From contig SHUQ01000004.1 of assembly GCA_009694585.1 (NCBI GenBank), positions 1 to 54,611 of the forward strand: a DNA stretch of 54,611 nucleotides, given 5' to 3'. Source of the DNA: Candidatus Nanopelagicales bacterium (GTDB lineage Bacteria; Actinomycetota; Actinomycetes; S36-B12). The notes below the pieces were generated by a model. It was not told the DNA's origin. It made no database searches and saw nothing but the letters and a program-made list of their open reading frames with translations. Below, one piece after another: positions 1 through 9,295 of the stretch; the first letter of the stretch is position 1; each line of letters begins with the position of its first letter. The translations under genes and the position numbers were made by a program.

Positions 1-56
1 ATTTGCGGCTGAAGTCACCACCGCATTATGGCCTGTTAACCCCTTGACGGCACAAT

Positions 57-404
57 ATGGGAATGACCGACCAACCTGACCTCATTGCACAAGTCCGGTT
101 TAATGATCAAGGTCTGGCGCCTGCGATCGTCCAACAGTGGGATTCCGGCGAGGTATTGATGATGGCCTGGATGAATCAAGAGGCCCTGAAACTAACCATA
201 GAAACTAGGCAGGCCACCTACTTTTCACGAAGTAGATCTAAATTGTGGGTCAAAGGCGAATCATCAGGTAATTTCCAAGAAGTTCGGGGGATCAAGTTGG
301 ATTGTGATGGCGACACGATCTTGCTTGCGGTAAATCAGCGAGGAGTTGCCTGCCACACCGGCTTGCGATCGTGCTTTGACGCTGTTGGTGATATCAAAGC
401 ATGA
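57..404 (+). CDS. hisI: Phosphoribosyl-AMP cyclohydrolase
   Basis: Opens the adenine ring of phosphoribosyl-AMP, the third step of histidine synthesis, in the cytosol. At 115 residues it is the short single-domain form; the HisE activity is a separate gene at 40112. The metal-binding run DCDGD is at residues 82-86, and Cys83, Cys99 and Cys106 match the zinc cysteines of the family, with CHTG at 99-102. The ATG at 57 is used here, but the ATG at 63 is equally possible: CACAAT ends six bases before it, which would suit a leaderless start. The stop overlaps the trpE start (ATGA), so the two are translationally coupled. The first 56 bases are too short to identify an upstream gene end. Confidence 0.95.
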   Translation: MGMTDQPDLIAQVRFNDQGLAPAIVQQWDSGEVLMMAWMNQEALKLTIETRQATYFSRSRSKLWVKGESSGNFQEVRGIKLDCDGDTILLAVNQRGVACHTGLRSCFDAVGDIKA

Positions 405-1981
405 GCATTGCCACTGTCCCGGAGTTTCCAGAGTTTCGAGTATTAGCCAAGGATCGTCGAGTCATTCCAGTTACTCGACGGTTATTGGCCGATGATCACA
501 CGGCGGTAGGCCTATTTCGAGCCCTCTGCGGGGATCGTGCGGGCACTTTCTTGTTGGAGTCCGCCGAACCCGGGCGGCTTTGGTCGCGATACTCATTCAT
601 CGGGGTGCGGTGCGCGGCGATGCTTACCGAGCGCGACGGATCAGCGGCCTGGCTCGGGCGAGCCCCGAGGGGGGTTCTGACTTCTGGTAACCCGGTTGAT
701 GTCCTGCGCGAAACTATTGAACTGTTGCGCACCGAGCCAATTCCGGGATTACCACCTTTAACCGGTGGCCTCGTCGGCTACTTCAGTTATGACACTGTTC
801 GACGGTGGGAGCAGGTCCCTGACGACAATCCAGATGAGTTGCAGATCCCCGAGTTGGCATTCCTGTTGGCAACCGATCTGGCAGTTGTAGATCACACCGA
901 TGGCTCCGTGCTCTTAATTGCTAATGCGATCAACTATGACAATTCAGATGATCGTGTTGATGACGCTTGGGAAGATGCGGTTAGTCGCCTAGATTCAATG
1001 CAGATGGCCGTCGGGGCTGCGAGTGCTCCTGGTGTTTGGACCTATGATCCCGATGCGTTGTCCGCTGTAGAGGTGAACGTCTCCGTCGCGGACTTCATGC
1101 GCTCGGTTGAGCTCGCGCAGGAGTACATCCGAGCGGGTGATGCATTCCAGGTGGTGCTGTCGCAGCGGTTCGTGACACCGTGTACAGCAAGTGGCCTAGA
1201 TGTTTATCGTATTTTGCGCACCAGTAACCCAAGCCCCTACATGTACTTGTTACGTCTGCCGCACGATGATCACTCCCAGCCAGATCACCAGGCGGGGCAA
1301 TTGTCCGAACGCACCGCATTTGAAATTGTCGGTTCATCTCCTGAAGCACTAGTTACCGTGACTGATGGTCACTGCGTGGTTCACCCCATAGCTGGCACCA
1401 GAGCCCGCGGTGCGACGCCTGAAGCTGACGCTGCATTAGGTGAAGAGCTTCTTGCTGATGAGAAAGAGCGCGCCGAGCATTTGATGCTGGTTGATCTCGC
1501 ACGCAATGACATTGGGCGAGTTTGTGAGCCAGGCAGTGTCGCGGTCGTTGATTTCATGCAGGTGGAGCGCTATTCGCATGTTATGCATCTGGTATCGACG
1601 GTTACCGGGGAGCTGCGCCCTGATTGCAGTGCCTATGACGCCTTGGCGGCCACTTTTCCGGCCGGCACCTTGTCCGGTGCCCCCAAGCCGCGCGCAATGG
1701 CCATCATCGACGAACTTGAGCAGTCGCGTAGAGGGCTGTACGGCGGCTGCGTCGGTTATTTTGACTTCGCGGGCAATGTCGATACCGCAATTGCTATTCG
1801 AACCGCACTGATAAAGGACCAGGTAGCCGTGGTGCAGGCTGGCGCTGGGATCGTCGCTGACTCAGTGCCCGAGTTGGAGGCTGCGGAGTGCCGCAACAAA
1901 GCGGCTGCTGTTTTGCGCGCGGTTGCTCTAGCACAAACTCTGACCGATGCGTCGGTCTTGACTGGAGACAGGCGCCAGTGA
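401..1981 (+). CDS. trpE: Anthranilate synthase component I
   Basis: Converts chorismate to anthranilate using ammonia from a glutaminase subunit (TrpG) that is not in this window. The 526 residues match a full-length TrpE. The N-terminal LLES at residues 51-54 is the known tryptophan feedback site. The C-terminal chorismate-binding domain carries FEIVGSSPE near 307, PIAGTRARG near 330, [21 protein letters not shown] near 421 and QAGAGIV near 480. The ATG overlaps the hisI stop by four bases, and the gene's own stop overlaps the next start (GTGA). No leader peptide or attenuator is possible ahead of it because there is no spacer. Regulation is therefore probably by feedback on the enzyme and by whatever drives hisI. 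Confidence 0.97.
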   Translation: MSIATVPEFPEFRVLAKDRRVIPVTRRLLADDHTAVGLFRALCGDRAGTFLLESAEPGRLWSRYSFIGVRCAAMLTERDGSAAWLGRAPRGVLTSGNPVDVLRETIELLRTEPIPGLPPLTGGLVGYFSYDTVRRWEQVPDDNPDELQIPELAFLLATDLAVVDHTDGSVLLIANAINYDNSDDRVDDAWEDAVSRLDSMQMAVGAASAPGVWTYDPDALSAVEVNVSVADFMRSVELAQEYIRAGDAFQVVLSQRFVTPCTASGLDVYRILRTSNPSPYMYLLRLPHDDHSQPDHQAGQLSERTAFEIVGSSPEALVTVTDGHCVVHPIAGTRARGATPEADAALGEELLADEKERAEHLMLVDLARNDIGRVCEPGSVAVVDFMQVERYSHVMHLVSTVTGELRPDCSAYDALAATFPAGTLSGAPKPRAMAIIDELEQSRRGLYGGCVGYFDFAGNVDTAIAIRTALIKDQVAVVQAGAGIVADSVPELEAAECRNKAAAVLRAVALAQTLTDASVLTGDRRQ

Positions 1982-2583
1982 ACTTCAATCGGTTGGGATC
2001 TTTTAGGTTGACTTTGCTCGGGTTGGTGCTCTCTGGGCTGACTGTGATCACCGCATTTGCCCTGCCGTGGGTAACTACCACCGCCCCACTTGTCGAGGGC
2101 CTCAGCGAGTCACTAACCAACGTCACTTTCACCGGGCGTGAGCTATTGCCATTAGCCGCGGCAATGGGTTGGGTTGGGTTGGCGGCACTTGCCGGGATTA
2201 TCGCGGCCCGGGGATGGGGGCGGGTGATCGTGGGGTTCGTGGTGGTGGCTGCCGGCTTGGTCACCGCGGTGGGTGCTACTGGATTTGGCACTAACCCACG
2301 GTCGTTGCTGTCGGCGACCTTAACAGGCCGAATTGGTAGCAGGGATCTAGGTGGTGTGGATCTTGGGCAGTGGTCGAGGACCCCTTGGTGGGCCCTTGGT
2401 CTGGTTGGCGGGCTTGGGTTGGTGGTGTCCGGTGGCCTGATCGTGGCGCGCGGTCGCACTTGGCCGGGGTTGAGCCGGCGCTATGAGCGTTCTGCCACCG
2501 CCAAGTCGGCTGCTACCTCTGGGCCGATATCGGCTCTGTCCGCTTGGGATGCCCTAGATCGTGGCGAGGACCCGACTACCTGA
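1978..2583 (+). CDS. Trp-operon-associated membrane protein
   Basis: An actinobacterial membrane protein of unknown function that is found directly after trpE (the Trp_oprn_chp family). The GTG at 1978 is chosen because it forms a GTGA overlap with the trpE stop, giving 201 residues; an open frame extends further upstream but only inside trpE. Four hydrophobic segments are visible: residues about 8-30, 60-80, 83-105 and 138-160. A polar C-terminal tail ends in WDALDRGEDPT, the W..LDRGEDPT signature I associate with this family. A role in tryptophan uptake or sensing is often supposed from position alone; nothing in the sequence proves it. Confidence 0.88.
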   Translation: MNFNRLGSFRLTLLGLVLSGLTVITAFALPWVTTTAPLVEGLSESLTNVTFTGRELLPLAAAMGWVGLAALAGIIAARGWGRVIVGFVVVAAGLVTAVGATGFGTNPRSLLSATLTGRIGSRDLGGVDLGQWSRTPWWALGLVGGLGLVVSGGLIVARGRTWPGLSRRYERSATAKSAATSGPISALSAWDALDRGEDPTT

Positions 2584-2623
2584 CACCTGCTACCTCATTT
2601 GGCAATTGGCCAGGTGCTACTGC

Positions 2624-2629
2624 TTAGAT
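2624..2629 (+). promoter_or_regulatory. Candidate -10 for the HGxxPAAW gene
   Basis: TTAGAT, preceded by TGC (an extended -10 dinucleotide), ends exactly six bases before the ATG at 2636. The spacing matches the leaderless promoters elsewhere in the window, but the second base is T rather than A. No SD sequence lies before the ATG. Confidence 0.45.
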
Positions 2630-2635
2630 GTGCCC

Positions 2636-2875
2636 ATGAGTCATGTCAGTGTCAACGACCCACCAGGTAAGCAAATCAAGCAAGGCCACCATGGGTCCAC
2701 CCCCGCCGCCTGGACCACGGTCGTCATCATCACGATCGCATTCTTCGTTGGCACGTTGGCGGTGATACTCGGCAACTGGCCGATGTTCTGGGTCGGCGCT
2801 GCGTTAGTCGTTGTCGCGGCGATAATCGGGAAGATCATGCAAAAAGCTGGGCTTGGCACTATCCCAAGACGCTGA
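2636..2875 (+). CDS. Small HGxxPAAW-type membrane protein
   Basis: A 79-residue actinobacterial membrane protein without known function. The N-terminal cytosolic stretch contains GHHGSTPAAWT (residues about 17-27), which fits the HGxxPAAW signature typical of proteins encoded next to trpC in actinobacteria. Two hydrophobic helices follow, about 28-47 and 51-67, then a basic tail. The ATG at 2636 is preferred over the longer open frame because the conserved motif begins shortly after it and a -10-like hexamer sits six bases upstream. It is separated from trpC by a two-component system and a DUF2752 gene. Confidence 0.8.
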   Translation: MSHVSVNDPPGKQIKQGHHGSTPAAWTTVVIITIAFFVGTLAVILGNWPMFWVGAALVVVAAIIGKIMQKAGLGTIPRR

Positions 2876-2908
2876 TTTACCAAATCTTGACGAATCCCTG
2901 ACGCCGAG

Positions 2909-2926
2909 GACCCTCCGTAAGGGGTC
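2909..2926 (+). terminator. Weak hairpin between membrane protein and response regulator
   Basis: GACCCT can pair with GGGGTC (one G-U pair) around a six-base loop, 2909-2914 with 2921-2926. No T run follows, so this could be a weak terminator or part of the response regulator leader. The rest of the 83-base gap shows nothing definite. Confidence 0.3.
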
Positions 2927-2958
2927 AGTCGGAACATTTCCGTGGCAGTCTTAGGCGC

Positions 2959-3651
2959 ATGAGTCCCGATTCAGTCAAAGGTTTAATCCTTGTAGTTGAA
3001 GATGAGCGGGCAATCTCGGATTTATTACGCCTTTATTTATCCCGCGAGGGCTTCGGCGTTCAGGTTGAATCCGATGGAGTGGCCGGGCTCAGCGCCGCTC
3101 GCACCTTGCATCCGGTTGCGATCATTCTCGACGTTGGCCTACCGTCAATGGATGGCACAGAGATTTGTCGCAAACTACGAGCCGAAGGCAACTGGACTCC
3201 TGTGCTTTTCTGCACCGCGCGCGATGATGAGGTCGATCGAGTTGTCGGCCTAGAGCTCGGAGCCGATGACTACATCACTAAACCATTTAGCCCACGTGAG
3301 GTGGTCGCGCGGGTAAAGGCGGTGGTTCGCCGAGCGGTGCAAGCTGCAAGCAGTACCGGAGCCCTTGTCCTCGGTGAAGTCTCGGTTGATCCGGTGACAA
3401 GGCGCGTCACTGTTGCCGGTGAGCAAGTGCAACTAACTGCCACAGAATTTGATCTGCTGGAACATCTCATGGCAAATCAGGGCCGGGTTTTGAGCCGCGA
3501 GCAATTGCTCTCTGAAGTCTGGGGTTATGCGGCCATCGTTGGCACCAGAACCGTTGACGTACATGTTGCGCAAGTGCGGGCGAAACTTGGAGATCACAGT
3601 CCGATTCGCACCGTGCGTGGTGTTGGGTACTCCGCGGAGCTTGAGCCGTGA
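2959..3651 (+). CDS. OmpR/PhoB-family response regulator
   Basis: A DNA-binding regulator controlled by phosphorylation, 230 residues. The receiver domain (about 8-125) has the acidic pair Glu14/Asp15, the phospho-acceptor Asp58 in ILDVGLP, Thr86 and Lys108 in the TKPFS loop, so it looks fully functional. The C-terminal winged helix (about 138-228) has the PhoB-type TATEFDLLEHL and TRTVDVHVAQVRAKLG recognition region. Its stop overlaps the start of the sensor kinase (GTGA), so the two are a pair. The target genes cannot be told; flanking tryptophan and DUF2752 genes are candidates by position only. The start is an ATG without a clear SD. Confidence 0.93.
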   Translation: MSPDSVKGLILVVEDERAISDLLRLYLSREGFGVQVESDGVAGLSAARTLHPVAIILDVGLPSMDGTEICRKLRAEGNWTPVLFCTARDDEVDRVVGLELGADDYITKPFSPREVVARVKAVVRRAVQAASSTGALVLGEVSVDPVTRRVTVAGEQVQLTATEFDLLEHLMANQGRVLSREQLLSEVWGYAAIVGTRTVDVHVAQVRAKLGDHSPIRTVRGVGYSAELEP

Positions 3652-5030
3652 CCTCGAAGCGGGCACGGATGAGCATCGTGACCCGCACCGTCCTTCTCAC
3701 CAGCACGGTTGCGGTAATAGTCGTGGTCGTAGCGGTAGCCGTGTCATTTTTATTGATTAACGCGACAACTTTGCAGCAATCACGTGAACGACTCAGCCGG
3801 TTGACCGATATAACGGTGGCGGCTCTGGATCGTGGTGGGTTGGAGTTGGGTACGGGAATGGGGCAAAGTCCCCTGCTGCCCAAGGAATTAGAGCGCACCT
3901 TGGTTGCGGAGCAAATTTCTGGTTACATCTTGAGCTCGCAGAGTGCGCCGCCACCGGGGCTGTCGGCAGCTGAAATGCAAAGTTTGATGGGTGGGGCGGT
4001 GATTTCCACGGAAGGTATGACCGCCGCCGGCCCGGTGCTCATCGAAGCCCGAAAGATGACCGGTGATTTTGCTTTGGTCCTTCAGTTACCCGTGAAGGTG
4101 GTAGGTGGCTCGGCTCAAGCACTTCTATTTCGTTTTGGTATCGCATTGTTGTTAGGCCTCCTGATTTCCATACCGATTGGCTATTGGGCGTCTCGGCGGT
4201 TAACCAGGCCGCTAAGAGCTGCACGGCAAGCAGCCAATCAGATGGCAGCCGGCTCCCGTGAGGTGTTGCTGATCGAGGAAGGCCCAAGTGAAATTGCCGA
4301 AATCTCTGAAGCGCTAAACCACCTGAGCGGCGCACTCGCATTCTCCGAAGGTAGGCAACGGGAGTTTTTGCTTTCAGTTTCACATGAATTGCGTACGCCA
4401 CTTACCGCGGTCCGGGGATATGGCGAAGCGCTCGCCGACGGGATCATTCCCGCGGACGAAGTAGTTCGCACCGGCGCCATTTTGACTTCTGAAGCCACGC
4501 GGTTGGAGCGTCTCGTTGCCGATCTGCTTGATCTCGCTCGATTGGGTGCGGTCAACTTTCAGATGACCCCAATCGAAGTCGATCTTGGTGAATTGGTGCG
4601 CGAGGCCGGCGAGGTCTGGGTTGATCGCTGTGCCCGCGAGCAGGTAGGTTTTAGTTGCGAAACACCGCCGAACCCGTTGATTGCGTTTGTTGATCCGGTT
4701 AGGTTGCGGCAGATCATCGATAATCTCGCGGAGAATGCACTTCGTGTTTCACCCGAGGGCTCTTTTATTGTGCTGAGTGTGGTCGCCGATGGGCCATCGG
4801 CACTGCTCGAAGTCAGCGACTGCGGACCAGGATTGACCCCAGAAGATATTGACGTGGCATTTGAACCCGGGGTGCTCCACGAACGATATCGGGGGGTGCG
4901 CCCGGTCGGAACCGGGCTGGGCCTGGCTCTAGTGGGGCGGATGGCTGTGGGCCTAGGTGGCCAGGCGTCGGCCGGCCAAACCCTCGAAGGCGGTGCGCGT
5001 TTTATGGTGCGCTTACCCCTCGTAGGCTGA
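3648..5030 (+). CDS. Membrane sensor histidine kinase
   Basis: Partner of the preceding response regulator, 460 residues from a GTG that overlaps its stop. Layout: transmembrane helix about 14-38; an extracytoplasmic sensor region of roughly 120 residues with no recognisable fold; a second helix about 161-183; a HAMP linker; a HisKA dimerisation domain with the phospho-accepting His246 in SVSHELRTP; and a HATPase domain with the N box DNLAENALR near 357, DCGPGL near 391 and GTGLGLALV near 424. The stimulus is unknown. An ATG at 3669 is an alternative start. Its last codons contain the promoter of the next gene. Confidence 0.93.
   Translation: MTSKRARMSIVTRTVLLTSTVAVIVVVVAVAVSFLLINATTLQQSRERLSRLTDITVAALDRGGLELGTGMGQSPLLPKELERTLVAEQISGYILSSQSAPPPGLSAAEMQSLMGGAVISTEGMTAAGPVLIEARKMTGDFALVLQLPVKVVGGSAQALLFRFGIALLLGLLISIPIGYWASRRLTRPLRAARQAANQMAAGSREVLLIEEGPSEIAEISEALNHLSGALAFSEGRQREFLLSVSHELRTPLTAVRGYGEALADGIIPADEVVRTGAILTSEATRLERLVADLLDLARLGAVNFQMTPIEVDLGELVREAGEVWVDRCAREQVGFSCETPPNPLIAFVDPVRLRQIIDNLAENALRVSPEGSFIVLSVVADGPSALLEVSDCGPGLTPEDIDVAFEPGVLHERYRGVRPVGTGLGLALVGRMAVGLGGQASAGQTLEGGARFMVRLPLVG
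5023..5028 (+). promoter_or_regulatory. Leaderless -10 for the DUF2752 gene
   Basis: TAGGCT lies in the last codons of the histidine kinase and ends exactly six bases before the GTG at 5035. No SD is present. Transcription would begin at the start codon itself. Confidence 0.65.
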
Positions 5031-5034
5031 GCCG

Positions 5035-5514
5035 GTGGAACAATCGACTGTTGCAGCCCCTTCGTCGCATGACATTGTCGAGGCAGCACGGATTGATGGG
5101 CGTTCACTCGCACGCAGGCTGGTGGCGCCACTTGGTACCGGGGCCTTGGTGGGCGTCGGGCTCGGCTACCTATGGGCGGTTGATCCCAATGAGCCCGGTC
5201 ACTACCCGCTCTGCCCGACTCGTGCGGTTCTTGGCATTGATTGCCCCGGATGCGGTCTGCTGCGTGGTACCCATGATTTACTCCACGGTGATGTTGCGGG
5301 CGCGATTGATAACAATGCACTACTAGTGGTGCTAGTGCCGGTGGCGATTTTGCTTTGGGTGTTTTGGTTATTTCGCAGTTGGAGTGGGTACCGCGGCCCC
5401 GTTACCCGCGAGCAGTTTCAACGCCGAAACCGAATTACGTATTTTAGTCTGGCAATTGTGCTGACCTTTGGAGTCATCCGGAACTTTGTCCCATATCTAT
5501 CTTCGGGGGCCTGA
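5035..5514 (+). CDS. DUF2752 membrane protein
   Basis: A 159-residue membrane protein of the DUF2752 family. It has the hallmark [19 protein letters not shown] (residues about 61-79), whose closely spaced cysteines (CPxCG type) could bind metal or form a disulfide; the function is not established. Hydrophobic segments lie at about 35-50, 95-118 and 138-156. It starts at GTG 5035, four bases after the kinase stop, with a leaderless-type promoter. DUF2752 genes are commonly found beside trpC in actinobacteria, and trpC follows 35 bases downstream here. Confidence 0.85.
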   Translation: MEQSTVAAPSSHDIVEAARIDGRSLARRLVAPLGTGALVGVGLGYLWAVDPNEPGHYPLCPTRAVLGIDCPGCGLLRGTHDLLHGDVAGAIDNNALLVVLVPVAILLWVFWLFRSWSGYRGPVTREQFQRRNRITYFSLAIVLTFGVIRNFVPYLSSGA

Positions 5515-5537
5515 CCGGGGTCAACTTTGGCGGCGGT

Positions 5538-5543
5538 TACCCT
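5538..5543 (+). promoter_or_regulatory. Leaderless -10 for trpC
   Basis: TACCCT ends six bases before the GTG at 5550, in the short gap after the DUF2752 gene. No SD is seen. This would give trpC-trpB-trpA a promoter independent of trpE. Confidence 0.65.
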
Positions 5544-5549
5544 TGTGGG

Positions 5550-6359
5550 GTGACCGTGCTGGATGACATCCTTGTGGGCGTGCGCGATGACCTCGCGCAG
5601 CGGATCGACGCAGTGCCATTGGATGAATTGAAAGATCGCGCGCAACGGGCGCGTCCAGCAATTGACCTATTTAAAGTCCTAAAAGGAGAAGATGTCTCCG
5701 TTATTGCGGAAGTCAAACGTGCCAGCCCCAGCAGCGGCGCGATCGCTGACATTGGCGACCCAGCGCTGCTGGCCTGCGCGTACGAAGACGGTGGCGCGCA
5801 CTGCATCAGTGTGCTTACTGAAGAACGGAGATTCGGCGGCAGTTTGGCCGACCTCGCCGCTGTGCGAGCGGCAGTTGATATCCCGGTCCTCCGCAAGGAT
5901 TTCATAATCTCCAGTTACCAACTGTGGGAAGCAAAGGTTTATGGCGCCGACATGGCATTGCTTATCGTGGCAGCCCTGGATCAGCCAGCTTTGATTAGTT
6001 TGGTTGAGCGGGCAAAGAGTTTGGGCCTAAGCGCGTTGGTTGAGGTGCACGATGAACTTGAGGTGCAGCGGGCCTTGGATGCTGGCGCAGTCATCGTCGG
6101 TGTCAATGCCCGGGACTTGAAGACCTTGGAAATCGACCGCACGGTATTTGCCCGGCTCGCCCCGATGATTCCCGAATCATGTGTGCGGATCGCCGAATCC
6201 GGGGTGCGCGGCCCGCACGATCTGATCTCCTATGCTGAGGCCGGTGCCGATGCGGTGCTTGTCGGAGAGAGCCTCGTCACGGACAAGGATCCGCGGGCTG
6301 CCGTGCACGACCTCGTCACGGCTGGGGCACACCCGGCGCTTCGGCATAGTCGGGGTTGA
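5550..6359 (+). CDS. trpC: Indole-3-glycerol phosphate synthase
   Basis: Closes the indole ring from carboxyphenylamino-deoxyribulose phosphate, fourth in the tryptophan branch. The 269 residues are one (beta-alpha)8 barrel with the expected motifs: [13 protein letters not shown] (catalytic Lys), [20 protein letters not shown] (second Lys), ALVEVHDE (catalytic Glu), GVNARDLKT and AESGV near the C terminus. There is no fused TrpF domain; in actinobacteria that step is usually done by the bifunctional isomerase PriA/HisA, which is not in this window. The GTG at 5550 is chosen because TACCCT lies six bases upstream; the GTG two codons later is possible. Confidence 0.96.
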   Translation: MTVLDDILVGVRDDLAQRIDAVPLDELKDRAQRARPAIDLFKVLKGEDVSVIAEVKRASPSSGAIADIGDPALLACAYEDGGAHCISVLTEERRFGGSLADLAAVRAAVDIPVLRKDFIISSYQLWEAKVYGADMALLIVAALDQPALISLVERAKSLGLSALVEVHDELEVQRALDAGAVIVGVNARDLKTLEIDRTVFARLAPMIPESCVRIAESGVRGPHDLISYAEAGADAVLVGESLVTDKDPRAAVHDLVTAGAHPALRHSRG

Positions 6360-6366
6360 GGCGTCG

Positions 6367-7596
6367 ATGCCGACCTCTGAATCCGCGGTCACCTCGGGGC
6401 ACTTCGGGCCGTACGGCGGTCGCTTCGTTCCGGAGGCCCTAACCGCAGCCCTTGACGAGTTGGATGCCGTATTTCGTTCGGCAATAATCGACCCAGATTT
6501 CATTGCCCAACTAACGCAATTGGAGCTCTCGTATACCGGTAGGCCAAGCCCGCTGACTCGGGCGGATCGGTTTGCCGTGCATTGCGGGGGAGCGCGCGTC
6601 TATTTGAAACGCGAGGACCTAAATCACACGGGATCGCACAAGATCAACAATGCGCTCGGGCAGGCGTTACTTACCCAGCGAATGGGTAAGACTCGGATGA
6701 TTGCCGAGACGGGTGCAGGCCAACATGGCGTGGCCACCGCAACGGCGGCGGCGCTGCTCGGGCTTGAATGCACTGTCTTCATGGGCGAGGAAGATACCCG
6801 CCGTCAGGCATTGAATGTGGTCCGGATGCAACTACTGGGGGCTGAAGTTATTTCAGTTACTGCAGGTAGCCGCACCTTAAAAGATGCGATTAATGAAGCC
6901 ATGCGAGATTGGGTGGCAACTGTCGAGCGCACTCACTATGTGCTCGGTACGGTCACCGGTCCAGCGCCATTTCCAGAAGTTGTTCGCTATTTTCAGGCTG
7001 TTATCGGGCGTGAGGCCCGCGAACAAATTCAACTGGCCGAAGGCAGACTGCCCGATGCCGTTGTCGCCTGTGTAGGTGGTGGGTCAAATGCGATGGGGCT
7101 ATTTAGCGGATTCATGGACGATCCCTCGGTGCAATTGCGCGGTTACGAGGCTGGTGGCGACGGAGTAGAGACCGGTCGCCATGCGGCCAGGTTCGCGGCT
7201 GGTTCGCCGGGTGTATTGCACGGTACGCGCACCTATGTCATGCAAGACGAATGGGGGCAAACAATCCCCTCGCATTCGATCAGCGCTGGCCTGGATTATC
7301 CGGGGGTTGGTCCGGAGCACTCATGGCTGCATGACTCCGGTCGGGCGAAGTATGAACCGGTAAATGATGACGAGGCGATGGACGCATTCGCGCTACTTAG
7401 TCGCACCGAAGGCATCATCCCGGCGATCGAGACCGCGCATGCTTTGGCCGGTGCGATACGAGTGGGGCGCGAGTTGGGGTCAGATGCGGTGATCATTTTG
7501 AACTTGTCCGGCCGCGGCGATAAGGATGTCGCGACAGCGGCTCGGTGGTTTGGGATCGGCGCACCAGAAGGTATTGAGATGGTTGAAGGCCGATGA
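6367..7596 (+). CDS. trpB: Tryptophan synthase beta chain
   Basis: Condenses indole with serine to form tryptophan, using pyridoxal phosphate, in a complex with TrpA. The chosen ATG at 6367 gives 409 residues, the usual length; the reading frame is open further upstream but that part lies inside trpC. The PLP lysine is Lys92 in [13 protein letters not shown], followed by [12 protein letters not shown] and the phosphate-binding GGGSNAMG. The N terminus [13 protein letters not shown] is typical of the TrpB1 type that pairs with TrpA. The start is seven bases after the trpC stop with only a weak GAGG as SD, and the stop overlaps the trpA start (ATGA). Confidence 0.97.
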   Translation: MPTSESAVTSGHFGPYGGRFVPEALTAALDELDAVFRSAIIDPDFIAQLTQLELSYTGRPSPLTRADRFAVHCGGARVYLKREDLNHTGSHKINNALGQALLTQRMGKTRMIAETGAGQHGVATATAAALLGLECTVFMGEEDTRRQALNVVRMQLLGAEVISVTAGSRTLKDAINEAMRDWVATVERTHYVLGTVTGPAPFPEVVRYFQAVIGREAREQIQLAEGRLPDAVVACVGGGSNAMGLFSGFMDDPSVQLRGYEAGGDGVETGRHAARFAAGSPGVLHGTRTYVMQDEWGQTIPSHSISAGLDYPGVGPEHSWLHDSGRAKYEPVNDDEAMDAFALLSRTEGIIPAIETAHALAGAIRVGRELGSDAVIILNLSGRGDKDVATAARWFGIGAPEGIEMVEGR

Positions 7597-8390
7597 GCCG
7601 CCGATTATCTGAAGTCTTTTTGCAGGCAAAATCCGCAAATCGCGCGGCGTTGATCGGCTATCTACCGGCGGGTTTTCCGACTGTTGACGCATCGGTCGAA
7701 CTAATGAACGCGATGATCGATGCCGGGGTCGATGCAATTGAGGTGGGGCTGCCATATTCGGATCCGTTGATGGACGGTGCTGAAATCCAGTTCGCGGTTG
7801 ACCTGGCCTTGACTACGGGCACGACTACCGATGTGGTTTTGGACGTTGTTGGCCGCCTTGATGGCACGCGAGCAGCAGTGTTGGTGATGTCCTACTGGAA
7901 CCCAATCGAGCGTTTCGGGGTTGAGCGGTTTGCCAAACACTTGGCCGCGGCAGGTGGCAACGGTGTCATTACCCCGGACTTGACCCCCGAAGAGGCGGGT
8001 TCTTGGTTGACCGCTACCAGAGCTCACGGGATTGACACAATTTTTTTGGTTGCGCCATCGTCAACCGATGATCGAATCTCGACCGTAGTTAAGAACACCT
8101 CGGGTTTCGTATATGCAGCCTCAACGATGGGGGTAACCGGAGCTCGGAGCCAGGTTGGTGCTGGCGCGCAGGCGCTGGTGGCCCGCACCCAGATGGCCAC
8201 CGACTTACCGATTGCTGTCGGCCTCGGGGTTTCGACCGGTGCTCAGGCCCATGAAGTGGCGGCCTATGCCGATGGCGTGATCGTGGGATCGGCTTTTATC
8301 CGCTGTATCCGGGCGACTCCTGATCTACCGGCCGCCATCTGCGCCGTGCGTGCTCTTGCCGATGAACTGGCCGAGGGGGTTCACCGGTGA
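7593..8390 (+). CDS. trpA: Tryptophan synthase alpha chain
   Basis: Splits indole-3-glycerol phosphate and channels indole to TrpB. At 265 residues it is a complete barrel. The catalytic Glu50 ([16 protein letters not shown]) and Asp61 are present, as are [16 protein letters not shown] and the phosphate-binding VGLGVST and VIVGSAFI. The ATG overlaps the trpB stop by four bases, so the pair is made in equal amounts. It ends the tryptophan block; 75 bases follow before the next gene, with their own SD and AT-rich promoter-like sequence. Confidence 0.97.
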   Translation: MSRRLSEVFLQAKSANRAALIGYLPAGFPTVDASVELMNAMIDAGVDAIEVGLPYSDPLMDGAEIQFAVDLALTTGTTTDVVLDVVGRLDGTRAAVLVMSYWNPIERFGVERFAKHLAAAGGNGVITPDLTPEEAGSWLTATRAHGIDTIFLVAPSSTDDRISTVVKNTSGFVYAASTMGVTGARSQVGAGAQALVARTQMATDLPIAVGLGVSTGAQAHEVAAYADGVIVGSAFIRCIRATPDLPAAICAVRALADELAEGVHR

Positions 8391-8465
8391 GTTGGCTAGG
8401 TCGCGTACCGTGGGCACCTAATAGCTTGTAATGAATCAATTTCAATACTTAAAGGAGCACAACTG

Positions 8466-9263
8466 ATGGGCGAGGGCGGCAAGAATCGGCGCGAGGCGGC
8501 AGCGGCAGCGCGGGCGGCTTCGCAGTCCGGGGAGAAACGCCGCGAGCGCACAATTCGCATTGTGGGTGGAGTCACGGTTATTTTGGTGGTGGTCGGAATC
8601 ATCGGTATAGCAATTTTTGCCAAGAGCACTGACACTACTGGCACCCCAGCTACCGTCCCTGCTGATCCAGCCGCGGCAATTCCTGCCGGGGTGTTCCCTG
8701 CTGGCGATGCCAATGAATATGGCGTGCCGTACAACGCTTCGGCAACTGGCGTCCCGGTGCTTACTATTTGGGAAGACTTTCAATGTCCGTCATGTGCAAA
8801 CCTCGAAGAGACGAACGGTGCTGGCATTGTCAAGCTTGCCGATGAAGGCAAGGTGCAACTGGTCTGGCGACCAACAACCTTCCTAGACTTCCGTGTTGGC
8901 AATGACTCCTCAGCGCGTGCGGTTGCCGCCTGGGGCTGCGCGGTCGATGCTGGGAAAACTAGGGAGTATCACGATGTGGTGTACAAGAACCATCCCGAAA
9001 CTGAGGGTGATGGTTACACCGATGAAAAACTACTGACTTTCGCAGCTGACTCAGGTATTTCCGGTCCGGCACTTGACACATTTACCCAATGTGTGGCCGA
9101 TCGCACCTATGTCGGCTGGGCCGCCAATAGCTATGACGCGTTCCTAAAGGCGAAGGTGCCCGGAACCCCGGCTGGATATCTCAACGGCAGCCCGCTCGCT
9201 GACGGCGTCCTGTCTGATCCAGTAGCGCTGGAAGCGGCTGTTGCTGCCGAGGCGGCGAAATAG
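8466..9263 (+). CDS. Membrane-anchored DsbA-like thioredoxin-fold protein
   Basis: An extracytoplasmic thiol-disulfide protein, 265 residues. A charged cytosolic N terminus of about 30 residues precedes one transmembrane helix (about 36-54). A Thr/Ala/Pro-rich linker follows, then a thioredoxin_4 domain. The active site CPSC is in WEDFQCPSCANLEE (Cys at about 104 and 107), and GTPAGYLNG near 240 supplies the cis-proline loop. The conserved CPSC suggests oxidase or isomerase work on exported proteins; the substrate is unknown. It is preceded by a clear SD, AAAGGAGC, and an AT-rich region, so it probably has its own leadered promoter. It is commonly found between trpA and lgt in actinobacteria. 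Confidence 0.88.
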   Translation: MGEGGKNRREAAAAARAASQSGEKRRERTIRIVGGVTVILVVVGIIGIAIFAKSTDTTGTPATVPADPAAAIPAGVFPAGDANEYGVPYNASATGVPVLTIWEDFQCPSCANLEETNGAGIVKLADEGKVQLVWRPTTFLDFRVGNDSSARAVAAWGCAVDAGKTREYHDVVYKNHPETEGDGYTDEKLLTFAADSGISGPALDTFTQCVADRTYVGWAANSYDAFLKAKVPGTPAGYLNGSPLADGVLSDPVALEAAVAAEAAK

Positions 9264-9272
9264 GTATCGGGT

Positions 9273-9288
9273 CCCTCGTTCACGAGGG
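9273..9288 (+). promoter_or_regulatory. Hairpin holding the lgt ribosome site
   Basis: CCCTCG pairs with CGAGGG around TTCA. The right arm contains GAGGG, the only SD-like sequence for lgt, seven bases before its TTG. No T run follows, so it looks more like a translation-limiting structure than a terminator. Confidence 0.4.
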
Positions 9289-9295
9289 CCTAAGC

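Noticed and set aside
1-79. Open frame at the left edge (frame 2, to a TGA at 77-79) that might be the end of an upstream gene
   Set aside because: Only about 25 codons, in the wrong position to recognise; frames 1 and 3 also close early. No family can be assigned, so it is not called.
401-405. trp attenuator ahead of trpE
   Set aside because: trpE overlaps hisI by four bases; no leader exists.
6232-6366. Upstream extension of trpB by 45 codons
   Set aside because: It lies entirely inside trpC and does not resemble a TrpB N terminus; ATG 6367 gives the family length.
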